Below, one piece after another: positions 11,216 through 21,674 of a stretch of 64,000 nt of DNA (its first letter is position 1; every line of letters begins with the position of its first letter). The position numbers and the translations under genes were made by a program. The notes under the pieces are model-generated. The model was not told the DNA's origin. It saw nothing but the letters and a program-made list of their open reading frames with translations, and searched no databases. This DNA is from Anagrus nilaparvatae (Eukaryota > Arthropoda > Insecta > Hymenoptera > Mymaridae). Where the stretch lies: contig JAKSXM010000263.1 in NCBI GenBank assembly GCA_022575985.1, forward strand, positions 9,404,001 to 9,468,000, given 5' to 3'.

Positions 11216-12245
11216 TAGTGATGGACGAGACCACGAGACTGGTCTAGATCTCGTCTCGTTTTCGTGACGAGACCGAGTCGAGACCTAGCAACAATTTTTC
11301 GAGACGAGACGACTCTCGGTCTCGTCTCGGTCTCGAAATTTTTTTTGAAAAATAATTTATTTGAAAAATTTATATTTATGTACAAGGAAGTCTTACGTAA
11401 GCTTTTATTGCATACCTAATAAATTAATATTTAATTGCGGTAGGATCATGGTAAGATCAAACTTTTGACAAAAAAAATAAAAAAAAAAAATTCATTCTTA
11501 TTTTTTTTGTACATTCAGTACTAATACGAATGGAAGGTAATAATAATAATTATTATTATTAAGTATAATTAAAAAAATGGAATTATTAATTTTTGTTATA
11601 AAGTTCGCAGCTGCCCTAATAAATATTTTATATTTTTAAACAGTGCAACTTAAATTATAAATTCTCTTAACGAATTAAAATTACAAAATTCTTCATAATA
11701 AATAAAAAAAATATTTGATTATTTAGAATAATAAAGTTATGAAAGAGGTAATAAATAACTTTATCTATTAGAAAGTTCTAGCTATTAAAATAGATAGAAA
11801 AATGAATATACTTATATAATTTTATATTTAATTTTTAAAATTGACATAATATCATGTTTTGAAAAAATATAGCAATTTAATTTTAAGTCCTTTGGGAGGG
11901 GGGTGTTAATTTCCTTTGCTACATGCTAAATATAAAAAAATTTATCCCAAAAATGTTATCATGGTTATTAAATTTGTTTAATATTCATGAAAATTATTTG
12001 TTTTAATTAATTATTGATATTGTGAAATATTTGATCTGGTATATTTTGATGCATATTAATAATAAGATAAAAATTTAAACAATTTAAACAATGAAAAATG
12101 ATCTACAATCAGAAAATAATAAAGTTAACCAGTTTAAATGCCTAAAATATCGCAATATACATTTTTGAAATGCACATAAAGATAACTTACGTTTTTTTCG
12201 AGAATGTCTCGAAAATCGAGACGAGACCGAGGCGAGACCTCAATT
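11216..12245. mobile_element. GAGAC-rich element with inverted subterminal repeats, hAT-like start
   Basis: The left end TAGTGATGGACGAGACC is followed by about 110 bases of reiterated GAGAC/GTCTC on both strands (11225-11340). A shorter block of the same words lies at 12195-12243 in opposite orientation (TCGGTCTCGTCTCG at about 11315-11335 against CGAGACGAGACCGAG at about 12215-12232). The roughly 850-base interior is AT-rich without a gene. The TAGTGATGG-type start is reminiscent of hAT termini. The right terminus is not preserved and no target duplication was found. Confidence 0.45.
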
Positions 12246-12256
12246 TTTAAAAATTT

Positions 12257-12300
12257 CAGGTCCGAAGTCCAACGCCCTAACCACAGAGCTGCCGAGGCTC
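12257..12300 (-). pseudogene. tRNA-Arg(TCG)-like 5' fragment
   Basis: On the minus strand, GCTCTGTGGTTAGGGCGTTG followed by GACTTCGGAcC resembles the D-arm (A box) and anticodon arm of an arginine tRNA with loop CTTCGGA. The T arm and B box are missing; the sequence runs instead into the GAGAC-rich element. It is probably a tRNA relic or the head of a truncated SINE. Confidence 0.4.
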
Positions 12301-12440
12301 TTAGTAAATTTTAAATATACAATTTATAAGTAGTAAATTTTTACGTTTACACTTTTCGCGTATAGTGTAGTTTTAAATTTACTACTTATAAAGTGTAAAT
12401 TTAAAATTTACATTTTTTAAATTTAAAATTTACACTTTAT
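12300..12440. repeat. Reiterated palindromic TAAATTTTAAATTTAC motif
   Basis: Several overlapping copies of AAATTTAAAATTTAC and of the phrase CTACTTATAAAGTGTAAAT occur in both orientations. They form an AT-only foldback region of about 140 bases. Confidence 0.5.
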
Positions 12441-12799
12441 TCGATGTTTTAAAAAACTATAACCCCAAAATTTTAAAATGAACTATACTGACTGATTTCA
12501 ATATTCTAAGGTGAAATTAAAATTTAAATATTATTTTTAAAACCAAATATATTTATTTTTAATTTTTATTATCGTTAAATTATTATTAAAACGACTCGAA
12601 TAACTAATAACACATAAAAAGGGGTAACGGGCAAGCGTAAACATATCATATGTTTTTATTCTCGTGCCTTATTGCCGAAAGTATTATTGAAAAAAGAGTA
12701 TTAATATCTGTTAGGGATTAAATGTCTATTATTAACCGACTATCTCACTAGAAATTTAAAATTTAATGTTAATTTAAATACTCTGGTGCAAGAACTTTG

Positions 12800-12807
12800 T
12801 ATAAATA
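12800..12807 (+). promoter_or_regulatory. TATA-box-like TATAAATA
   Basis: TATAAATA on the plus strand, just left of the histone-type stem-loop. No gene follows on the plus strand, so any promoter role is unproven. Confidence 0.25.
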
Positions 12808-12823
12808 GTACGTCAATTTTTGT

Positions 12824-12839
12824 GGCCCTGAAAAGGGCC
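12824..12839 (-). terminator. Histone-mRNA-type 3' stem-loop, isolated
   Basis: The minus strand reads GGCCCTTTTCAGGGCCAC, preceded by CCAACC. This is a perfect 6-bp stem with a TTTC loop and the ACA-type 3' flank of metazoan replication-dependent histone mRNAs. No histone coding sequence precedes it on the minus strand (reading from higher coordinates). It may be a fragment of a histone gene 3' end moved by a transposon. Confidence 0.5.
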
Positions 12840-12949
12840 GGTTGGCTTTGCTTTGTAAGTTCTCACTCAAAAATTCTTACCTATATTAATATCAAATTCA
12901 TTCACTCACATGCACACCCAATTAAAAAAAAATACACAAAATTCAAAAA

Positions 12950-13640
12950 AATACCTGGTGAATCTGAAAGTCCTAGTCCTAATGTCCGGCCTACAACCTG
13001 CAGCCGACGACAGCCCCAGTGGCTGAACTAACGCACACTAGGCGTCCATAGGTCCCAACAATGACCTCGAGCTTGGCCAAGCCCCACAGAAAAACCAAAT
13101 ACCTTCAGTATCTCTTTCGTGCACACACACACAACAGCCTTACTCGAGAACGGCAACGGCAAAGCAAAAATGATAGCAAGAATAGCATGACAGCAAATAT
13201 CAGCAAGCGACTCGATGCGATGTGGTTCAAAGCAAAGCCTCTCTCTGAATTACGCGAATTTACTTTAACCCTATATATAAAGACTTCGGCGGGCTAAGTA
13301 AAGCGTGCCGGAGAACCATTAGAAAAAAAGGGCATTGAGAGAGAAAAAGAGAGAAAATAATATCGGTCGTTCTCATACCGGTATAATAATTTTATTAAGA
13401 AAAGGAAAAAGAATCGACGACTTGTTAAAGGAAGATTTTCAATCAGGACTTTTTAGGGCCATCGATTTTTTCTATAAAGTAAAACATCTTGCCGAAATAA
13501 ACTTTTTAAGTCTTTTATTGTTTTACAATAAATTAAATAAACTTTACCCCCAGGTGTCCGTGTGCGTGAACTAGTCGTCTCCTCAAGCTGTTTCTTAGCT
13601 AGAGGAGAATACTAGCTCACGCATGACCCTGAGTTTTCTT
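12950..13640 (+). repeat. GC-richer LTR- or promoter-like segment
   Basis: Composition changes sharply from the surrounding AT. It contains a TATA-like CCTATATATAAAGAC (about 13270-13284), an AATAAATTAAATAAAC signal at 13529-13545, and a snap-back TTCTTAGCTAGAGGAGAATACTAGC near 13595. This order (TATA, about 250 bases, AATAAA) is that of a retroelement LTR. No second copy, TG...CA ends or target duplication could be fixed. The three small plus-strand open frames here have no recognisable products. Confidence 0.35.
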
Positions 13641-13854
13641 AATTTAAATATCATGATCCCTATGCCTTTCGTACCCTCTCGTATAGTATGGATAGCCTTT
13701 TAAAATTGCTTTTGCTCGTATTGCTCTTTATTAGTTAGTATTTTTATTTTGTAATCTAACATTTAAAGTTTTCACAAAAAGCATTATTTTTTTTTTTATT
13801 TCTAATTGGCCTTAAAATTTTTGTTTTCCCATAAGCCTTTCTTTGTACGCAGTT

Positions 13855-14270
13855 TTTGGGACATATTTGCCTTTAAGTACTGGAAAACTCAAAAAACAAA
13901 TGTTAATAACTTTATAATTTCCAAAATTTTCCATTTTCCCGATTTTCTCGTCACCTACCTGAAATTAAGACTCGATTTTTGGACTTATTGGGAAATTTTA
14001 CTAAAAAGAAAAAAAAAAGTATAAAATACAAAAATTAAAACTGCTAATTTTTCTTATTTTATGATTTTTTATTGTATTTTATTTTCTTTTCTTTGCCAAT
14101 AACTACTTTGTTCAAAAATTCTCTCAAAAAAGGTCTTCAAGTAAAATTTTCCGAGGAATCTGAAAATCGTATCAAAATATCGTTTAGGTGACAGGAAAAT
14201 CCGGAAAATTTTGGAAACTGGAAAGTTATGAAAATTCATTTTTTGAGTTTTTAAGTACTTAAAAGACAAT
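13855..14270. mobile_element. Inverted-repeat element, arms of about 150 bp
   Basis: The left arm, 13857-14005, contains TTTAAGTACTGGAAAACTCA, AATTTCCAAAATTTTCC, GATTTTCTCGTCACC and GACTCGATTTTTGG. Its diverged reverse complement occupies 14115-14265. The spacer is about 110 bases. There is no gene; the two opposing open frames are mirror images caused by the inverted repeat. Confidence 0.6.
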
Positions 14271-15600
14271 TCTCCCCAAAAAACTGCTTACCAATAGAAA
14301 GTTTATAGGAAAATAAAATTTTTTTGGCCATTTAGAAGAAAAAAAAAATAATGCTTTTTGAGAAATTCGCATTTAAAAATTTTCTTTAGTTTTCCCAGAT
14401 CTCCGGGTTTCCTCATAGTTTTCCCAAAAAACTTGATGTTAGAATCGTCTTCAACAGGAAATTTTACATATCCTTTTTTGTAAAAATTATTTTTAGTTTT
14501 ACTTAGAGCGTAGAAAATTTAAAATCTCAAAATTAGCTCTTATTTTTCTAGCAAATTTGAAAAAATTTGAAAATTAAAAGACAACTGACATTTCCAAAAC
14601 TTTCAATAAAGAAGCTTAAAAATTTGTATGGAATCATATTTTAGAGTACTAAACTCAGCTGAATTCATTTTTTGAAAATCCAGATTTTCACCTTTTTTAG
14701 TACTTCACTAAAAATTACTTATATGTGAAAATTACAGTTTGGACATTTCATCAGGTAGTTTATATTTTTATTATAAATCGCAATACTATTTAAATAAATA
14801 TAAATATATATAAATGTAAATGGTAATTTGAAAAAATGTAAAATAAGATATCAGATCGTTAATTGGTGTAAATGCTAAGACAGCAATAATTAGAGATGGC
14901 CAGAGGTTAACTCGTGAGAATTAAAATAAAAAAGGAGACAGATTAGTCAAGAGAGTTTTAGAAAAAACAGTAAAGTAGGATGAGCTAGAAATTGGCTCTT
15001 GATTGGCGATACATGTGGTGACCATACATAAAAATTTGCACCTTGCCAAGTAGTAAAGACAACTCAATTTCTAATCGCGAAAGAGAAAAGAGTTGAATAC
15101 TCTGGTAAAACGCTGATGCACCAGAGATCTCACTGAATCATTGTATCAGTAGTACCATCATTAATAAACATAATACAATTTAACAACAAGTATAATTTAT
15201 TTACCATCACTAGTAAAAAGTTTCTAAGATCTAGGATCTTAGGACCGGGTAAGAACTACTCTACAATTAAATAAGTTCACGTCCAAATCCACTTACGACG
15301 GAACACTATAAGTATAATATGAAAAAACTTACACTGGTTTCTGAACTCACAAACAACGAACATGGAACATGTTTAAATTTATACTTTGAACCTTGAAATA
15401 TTCAAGGATAATGATTGGCACTCATGTAAATTTAAGCTTCTAAAATCCTTATTATTCTAGAACCCTTTATCGAACTTATTCTAAGTCCATAAATCAAAAT
15501 TATTCAAAGTTCCTAAACCTGATTTATTCCAAGTTCCTAAATCGAAAATATTTTAAGTTCATTTCAGCCAAACCCCTCTCCCAAATGCATGCTTGAAGTA
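14271..15600. other. Dispersed repeat copy 2, then AT-rich sequence
   Basis: Positions 14330-14700 are the second copy of the repeat seen at 10.3-10.6 kb. The stretch 14880-15300 is less AT-rich and includes AATAAACATAATACAAT near 15165, which may be a worn LTR; this is not supported further. The rest has no recognisable content. Confidence 0.4.
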
Positions 15601-15619
15601 CCCCCTGTCTATAAAAATT

Positions 15620-16345
15620 AGCATGGATCTTATTTCCAAAATTGACAGTAGATAAAAATACAGGCCCAAATATGATACTTCAGGTTCTAAAACTAATCTC
15701 CGGAAAAAAAAATTTCATGTACAGTTTAATGTATTGTGCCAATTAAAAATTGGTAAAAATTAGGAAAAAGGTTTTAAAATGTTTTAGAAAATTTTTAGAA
15801 ATCTTGTTACTGCTAAAATGTTCTAAAGGCTTGTTAGTAACAAAATATCTAAAAGAAACTGTAAATTATAACACAAGAGGTTATTTTTAGGTATTTTGGC
15901 CAGTTATTTTTTATAACTATAACAGCTGTTTTTAGATTGCTTCTTCAAGTAAATAAGAAATATTCATTTTTTTAAGAACTCAATAAAACTGTCAAATTGC
16001 AATTGTCGTGAATATTCGCTCTGTAGATGACTATATATTTTAAATTAAGTGCAAATATCATAAAAATGTTACAATTTACATTTTTTTTAGATATTTTGGT
16101 ACTAAAAAGCATTTAGAAAATTTTAGTAGTAAAAAATTTTTAGCAAGGTTTCTAAAAGTTTTCTAAAACATTTTTGAATCGTTTTTTCTGATTTTTACCG
16201 ATTTTTATTCGCAAATCGGCACACTATTTTAACCTATAGGTATAAATTTTTTTTTGGAAAATAGTTTTATTACCTAAAGTATCATATTCGAACCAGTATT
16301 CTCCTCTACGGTCTATTAGGGAAATATTAACCAATTAGCATCTTT
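15620..16345. mobile_element. MITE-like element with long imperfect inverted repeats
   Basis: The left part (AATATGATACTTnAGGTnnTAAAACTA, GTGCCnATTnnnAATnGGTAAAAAT, TTTTAGAAAAnTTTTAGAAA) reappears as reverse complement at 16050-16340. The arms are about 260 bases and clearly diverged. The spacer near 15885-16045 has no ORF. Confidence 0.6.
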
Positions 16346-17045
16346 ACAGCTGCATAAGCCAATTTAACCCATATGGCTCTATGTATTTTTAATAGGGCTC
16401 TAAAATCTTCCGAAAAGGATTCGCTAATTTAATTTCCTCCCTTAATATTTAATATTATCAAAACAACCACCTTAACTGCTTCAAGATTTTGACATTTTTT
16501 ATGATATTGTTTCTTTTTATTAGAAAAGTATAAATTGTTTGGTTATTTAAAAAATACCTATATAATTTTTAAACCTTAATTTTATTTTACCTAAGCCTAA
16601 TTAATTTTATAAATATTACAAGTTTTGCTTTTAACCTCTTTTTGTTGCAGATGCATTTCTTGTATAATTTAATTTTTAAACAAACTAAATAATATAACCA
16701 TTAACTTTATTAGTCTGAGTGAAGCTATGAGCTGAGCTCAGTCTATTCCCGTGACAGAATGCCAGAAATAGCTACATTACACATTTTTTAAAATTTGGAT
16801 ATAGACATTTTCGACATTTACAAATAAAAAAGAACTTTTCACATTGCTTAGGAGTTTTCAAGGTTGAAAAAAATACTTTGTTATGAAATAAAAGTTTTCA
16901 TAAATAAAATATTTCATTTTTCACATAAAGCTATTGTCCAATTTTCTAATATGGCGTTTTTGAGATAAAGATAAACCAAAAATCCAATCTAAATTACTCA
17001 ACATTAGAAAATGATCCAATCATTGAATTTACAACGGAAGGTTCC
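16346..17045. other. AT-rich intronic sequence, nothing recognised
   Basis: No coding block, repeat pair or RNA fold is supportable. A short stretch near 16735-16770 is slightly GC-richer. Confidence 0.4.
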
Positions 17046-17612
17046 ATAGCTTGTGCATTACTGCATTTATTTCCTCGAGGAATATCAGTTTTTCACAAAC
17101 TAGAGAAATAAAAGTGAAGATAATAAATGAAAAATATAAAGATAAAAGATTCGCACAAGATCCAAGCTCCACATTTTTTTGTTTGAATACCGTTATGCGT
17201 CATGGAATGTTACAAAATGCAGGAATTTACGGGAAAAAATCGAAATTACAAAAATGCACTGTAGAACAATTAAAAAAGAAATTAGAAATTGATGATAACT
17301 TCTAGAAAGATATTATGGTTTATTCTTCTAAAATAAGGTCTACCAACAGTTGGTATCAACGATGTGACGAACTTATACCATGGTTAAACAGTTGAAAAAA
17401 CCAAACGAAAAAAAGAATGTATTGTAAGAATATTTCCTAAATTTAACATTGTTGGTAATGAAGCAGAAGATGAAAAGTACTATGAATTAAATTGAATTTT
17501 AATATACCATTTAGAAGTAACATGAAAGATATTTTAATTAATGATGTGAATCATTATGCATGGAATAAATTTCATTAAATATTACAGAAGAAAGTAATAT
17601 AAATTTACAAGA

Positions 17613-18111
17613 ATATCATGAAACAGAAGAAATTCCTGATTCCATAAATGATAGCATGGTGAAAAATCCTTTTGAATATTTATATTCTAATACTGTGATA
17701 ATATTTAAATAATTGAATTAAGAAAAAGACCAATTGACATATGCTACAATTGGAATACAAAAGACGAAAATATGATCAAGAGAGTAATAGTACAAGGGAA
17801 AGCAGGATCAGGAAAAAGAACAGTAATAAAAGAAATTATAAAAATAATAACAACTGCTTTTAGTGAGGATGCAGTCCAAGTCATACAATTTCTTTTATTA
17901 CTGTTCTTTTTCCTGATCCTGCTTTCCCTTGTACTATTACTCTCTTGATCATATTTTTGTCTTTTGTATTCCAATTGTAGCATATGTCAATTGGTTTTTT
18001 TCTTAATTCAATTGTTTAAATATTTTCTCAGTATTAGAATATAAATATTCAAAAGGATTTTTCACCATGCTATCATTTTTGGAATCAGGAATTTCTTCTG
18101 TTTCATGATAT
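17613..18111. repeat. Inverted duplication, 225-bp arms, 49-bp spacer
   Basis: 17613-17837 recurs as reverse complement at 17887-18111 with only a few mismatches (for example AAAAAGACC against GGTTTTTTT and GACGAAAA against TTTTTGTC). The arm contains the Walker A part of the Helitron helicase relic, so part of the gene was copied in inverse orientation directly behind itself. Confidence 0.88.
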
Positions 18112-18179
18112 CATTTACTCGAAAAAAGGTCGATGAAAATTCAATTGTTTTAAAAAATACTGTCGAGTATCAAAAATTA

Positions 18180-18560
18180 TGATTAAATTATTTAAAATTT
18201 TTAATTAACGTTAAATAACTTTTTTAGATAAATTAATTAATAATTTAACTTAAAAAAGTGGTTTTGAATGAAAAAATTTGTCCATCAATTTGTCTCGAGC
18301 GGGATTCGATCCCACGACGGTTAGCTGGACAAGCGCTGTACCAATAAACTGTCTAGAGCGAGCACCACAGGAGACAATCAGAATCAATTTCTTTCATTCA
18401 ATCTCTTGAAGTGCTAAATTTATATTAATTATCGAATCTCGCTCAAGACAAATTGTCGGACAATTTTTTTCATTCATTACCACTTTTTTAAGTTAAATTA
18501 TTAATTAATTTATCTTAAAAAATTATTTAACATCAATTAAAAAATTTGAATAATTAATTA
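18180..18560. mobile_element. TIR element with about 128-bp arms enclosing a tRNA-like sequence
   Basis: The left arm 18183-18310 and the right arm 18431-18559 are inverse copies; shared words include ACTTAAAAAAGTGGT, GAATGAAAAAA, TTGTCTCGAGCGGGATTCG and TTGTCTTGAGCGAGATTCG. Positions 18293-18370, read on the minus strand, look tRNA-like (GGTACAGCGCTTGTCCAGC, then TGGGATCGAATCCCG as a B box), but the anticodon stem does not close. It may be two SINE heads in inverse orientation or a MITE that captured a tRNA-like sequence. Confidence 0.55.
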
Positions 18561-19570
18561 TTGAAAATTGTAAAAAAAAAGAATAAAATTAATAGTATGA
18601 AAATGCTTTATAAATCTTTGAAATATAAAATTATTATATTTGTTCATAGAGATCGTTACTGATACTTATATTGAAAAATATGACAAACGCTAAATTAATA
18701 TAATTCAAAAAATTACAATCTGATTTAAAAAATTTGAAATTTTTAATAAATGACAAAATATAATTAATAGGATTACGCACTTTGTACCAAATTGAATCTC
18801 GGTGGCTAACAAAATTGATGAACTATTTAGTGGATTAATAATCTACTTATTAGGTGATTATAACCAATTAACACCCGTAAAGAGCTGCAGCAATGTTTAC
18901 TACAAGAAAACATAATGATAAAATGCAATCACAGCGAAAACTTTTTTTTAAACAGTTTCAGAAATATTTATGTTTACAAAATGCATACCGACAAGAAGAT
19001 AAGCAAATGCCATATTCTAAATTATAAGAGGAAATTGCCAATACTGAAATGTCTTAGGAAAATTATTAAGCATCACACAATAGACATCAAAATATACTAC
19101 CAAAAAATGAATTAGAATTATTTCAGTATGCTATACAATTATACCCGCAATGCACTTTATTAGATGCACATAACGAAAAGTATTTAAAAAACACAAGAAA
19201 CTCGCATATAGGTAAAAACTCGCATTATAGGTACAAATGTACCTAATATAATCATTCGTTGTTCGGATGAAAAAGCTTCAGGATTACGAAATATCCTATA
19301 CTTATCTAAAAATTGTCGTGTTAAGTTATGGACAAACTTATGGACTGCTGGAGGTTTAATCAGTGGTACTTTAGGGTATGTCATAGAAATCATTTATTCT
19401 GACAATGATTCACCGCCGCAATTACCTGAAGCAATCATGATAGAATTTGACAATTACTGAGGATCATATTTATATAAAAAAATTTTTTCCGATAACTCCA
19501 CTAACCCGTACATGGACGCATAATAAAATACAATGCAACAGAACACAAATTCCACTTATGTTATCTTATT

Positions 19571-19777
19571 CGAATTTAAAATTAAAATTAATTCTATTCT
19601 AAATCCCATAAATATGAAATGAAATTACTTTTATTATTAATTATAAAATTATTACTTATCTTTTAAATTATTTTTTTATAAGAAATCAGAAGTGTATGGA
19701 ATTATTAGATAAATCTATATATATAAAGTGGCTTCGCTCAGTCTCACACATATTCGCGGTAATCTAGTTTATTTAAA
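19571..19777. other. AT-rich spacer, nothing recognised
   Basis: The sequence lies between the Helitron relic and the T-run of the next LINE tail. No features can be supported. Confidence 0.35.
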
Positions 19778-19973
19778 TTTTTTTTTTTTTTTTTTTTTAT
19801 TTTTGGACCGCCTTGAAAAAGGGGCCTTTTTTATAGAACGAGGAGAATGCTGTTTACGCATACCATACAATGTGTACAGTATGATTATGTGGGACTTAAC
19901 CTGAAATTCGAAGTAATACCCACTAAACTCCCCACCCTCCTGCATTTATGATAATATCATAGAATCCGGACTG
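19778..19973 (-). mobile_element. 5'-truncated LINE 3' end (R1/Jockey-group family B), copy 1
   Basis: A T-run (poly(A) tail on the minus strand) is followed by AAAGGGGCCTTTTTTATAG, GAATGCTGTTTACGCATACC and CCTGCATTTATGATAATATC. This is the same 3' untranslated sequence as at 41080-41306, in inverse orientation, and it ends after the GAATCCGGAC phrase. Only the last ~190 bases of the element are present. Confidence 0.8.
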
Positions 19974-20513
19974 ACTAATAATCTATTTTTGTTAAAAGCC
20001 TGCTCTTGATTTGAGGGTAACATGTGCTAAAAATGTATAAATTTGTTATAGAAATTTTCTATATATTTTCGCAGTCCTAAAAATATAAATTGCCGCTTCG
20101 GAAAAACATAAGTTTTTCTGAAATATCCATGATTATAAGTTAATTCTGAAAAACCAGCATGTTGTGGGGGCTAAGCAAAATTTCGTGTTGATACTGATGT
20201 TAGGTTGGGGTTGTTAAAAGGTTGTATTTATTTATCGGGTAATTAATGTTACTATTTTGTAATTTAAATAACGTCTTTAATAATTTATTTGTTTATTTAC
20301 TTAGTTGTAAGAAATAATAAATTTCACTAATTTAAAAAAAAATTTTACTTTACTTAAGTAATCATTTATTTTTTACATTGTTTATTATAATTTATTGGAT
20401 ATTTCGATTAACACATATTTTAATACAAGTATTGTTTTTCTTTTTTAAAACTTAAAATTGCTTTTAAAACTGCTTTTCACTTTTGACTTTCTTCTCCGTT
20501 TCTTCCACTACTA

Positions 20514-20518
<5 letters not shown>

Positions 20519-20544
<26 letters not shown>

Positions 20545-20962
20545 GAAGGGGTCTTTTTTGTAGGAAGAGGAGAATGCTGTTTACGCATACCATACTACGC
20601 GTACTGTATGGTTATGTGGGTCTCAACTTCACATTCAAGGTGATACCCACTAAACTCCCACCCTTCCTGCATTTATGATAATATCATAGAATCTGGACAT
20701 GGACTCCCTGTTTAGGTATTACTTCGGTCCAGAAAAAATACAGCCTGGGGATTTTTCGCCATATCCTGACAATAAAGGACGAGAGTTTCTTACGAGAGGA
20801 AACCTTTCTTCTTTTTTTAACCAGTGTCGGCCGTACGTACTCTGCCACACTGTACCAATTCACGGTACTGCGCAGCATTCCCGGGATGATTGCTTCCGGC
20901 CTGCATTCGTTAAAGGGTGGTGGTCTGTCAACGAAAGGAGAACACCCAAAAAAGGTGTCTAA
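20519..20962 (-). mobile_element. 5'-truncated LINE 3' end (family B), copy 2
   Basis: A T-run at 20519-20541 (tail) is followed by the family B 3' untranslated region and the last part of its ORF2. The minus strand reads TFFGCSPFVDRPPPFNE and LRSTVNWYSVAEYVRPTLVK, matching EHTFFGCPRFAEGRPPFNE and LRSTTNWYSVAEYVRATLIK of the copy at 39686-41306. It is a 5'-truncated, typical dead-on-arrival LINE insertion. Confidence 0.85.
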
Positions 20963-21659
20963 AGTAAAGAAAAAAAAGTACTTATTAAAAAAACACTTTA
21001 AACAAATTTTTTCACTCTTTAAAGTTAAAATTTTCTGCGTGCGCCATAATACCAGTGTCTCCCCTATTCACTTGGGACACGGAGGTAGAAGGGAGAATTG
21101 AAAATTACGGTGCTGCTCACGGTGGAGAAATATAGCGTTCGGAGGGGCCGTTTTACACACTTTAGCATGGTATTTTTTGGTAAATCTAAAAAATAAAAAA
21201 GAAAACTCTATAAAAAGATAAAAATGATGTTATATAGTCATAGTTGATCTTATTATTTACAATAACTAAAACAATTTACAGGCTTAATTTTATTTTTTTT
21301 TTTAAATATAAACAATACAAATGAGGATTGCCATTAAAAGTAATGAAAAATATTGTGTAAAGCGGGTTGCATATAAATTGCTTATAAGTTAAAGGATTAA
21401 TTTTTTAATAAATAATTAATAAATAATTAATTAATAATAATTAATTTTAATAATTAATTTTTAATTATTTGCTTTTATTCAACACAAGGTTATTTTTTAC
21501 AAACAATATACATTTTTTTTTCATTTTTTATAAATTCAACTTAAATATTATATCTATTAACTATTTATCAAATATATCTTACAAAAATAAATCAAAAAAG
21601 AAAAAAATTCTTAATAATTCTTATTCTAAAGTAAACAAAATAATACAAATTAAACGTTT
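20963..21659. other. Spacer and probable LINE 3' flank
   Basis: Positions 21035-21165 are a GC-richer patch (GTGTCTCCCCTATTCACTTG) with no identified content. The remainder is A/T with TAATTAAT runs similar to those at 25960-25990 on the far side of the following LINE, which may be its target region. Confidence 0.4.
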
Positions 21660-21674
21660 TTTTTTTTTTATTTT

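Larger units (their letters stand above)
17051..19570 (+). pseudogene. Helitron (Helitron-like N domain plus PIF1 helicase) relic
   Basis: Remains of a rolling-circle transposon protein. In order, with frameshifts and stops, it shows DPSSTFFCLNTVMRHGMLQ (17155-17215), KIRSTNSWYQRCDELIPWL (about 17330-17390; like the Helitron-like N domain RG..YW..R..EL), IFPKFNIVGNEAEDEKYYEL (about 17430-17490), a Walker A VQGKAGSGKR (about 17790-17820) and LLGDYNQLTPV (18847-18880). These are followed by NAYRQEDKQMPYSKL (about 18980-19025), LYPQCTLLDAHNEKYLKN (about 19137-19190), and DEKASGLRNILYLSKNCRV and TAGGLISGTLGYVIEIIY (19265-19400) with LPEAIMIEFDNY. The last blocks are typical of PIF1-like helicases. 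The HUH Rep centre is missing. The gene is interrupted by an inverted duplication (17613-18111) and a TIR element (18180-18560). Confidence 0.7.

Noticed and set aside
12797..13300. Histone gene accompanying the stem-loop
   Set aside because: No H1, H2A, H2B, H3 or H4 protein wording was found on the minus strand to the right of the stem-loop.
13806..14269. Two open frames in opposite directions with similar peptides
   Set aside because: They are mirror images produced by the inverted repeat, not two genes.
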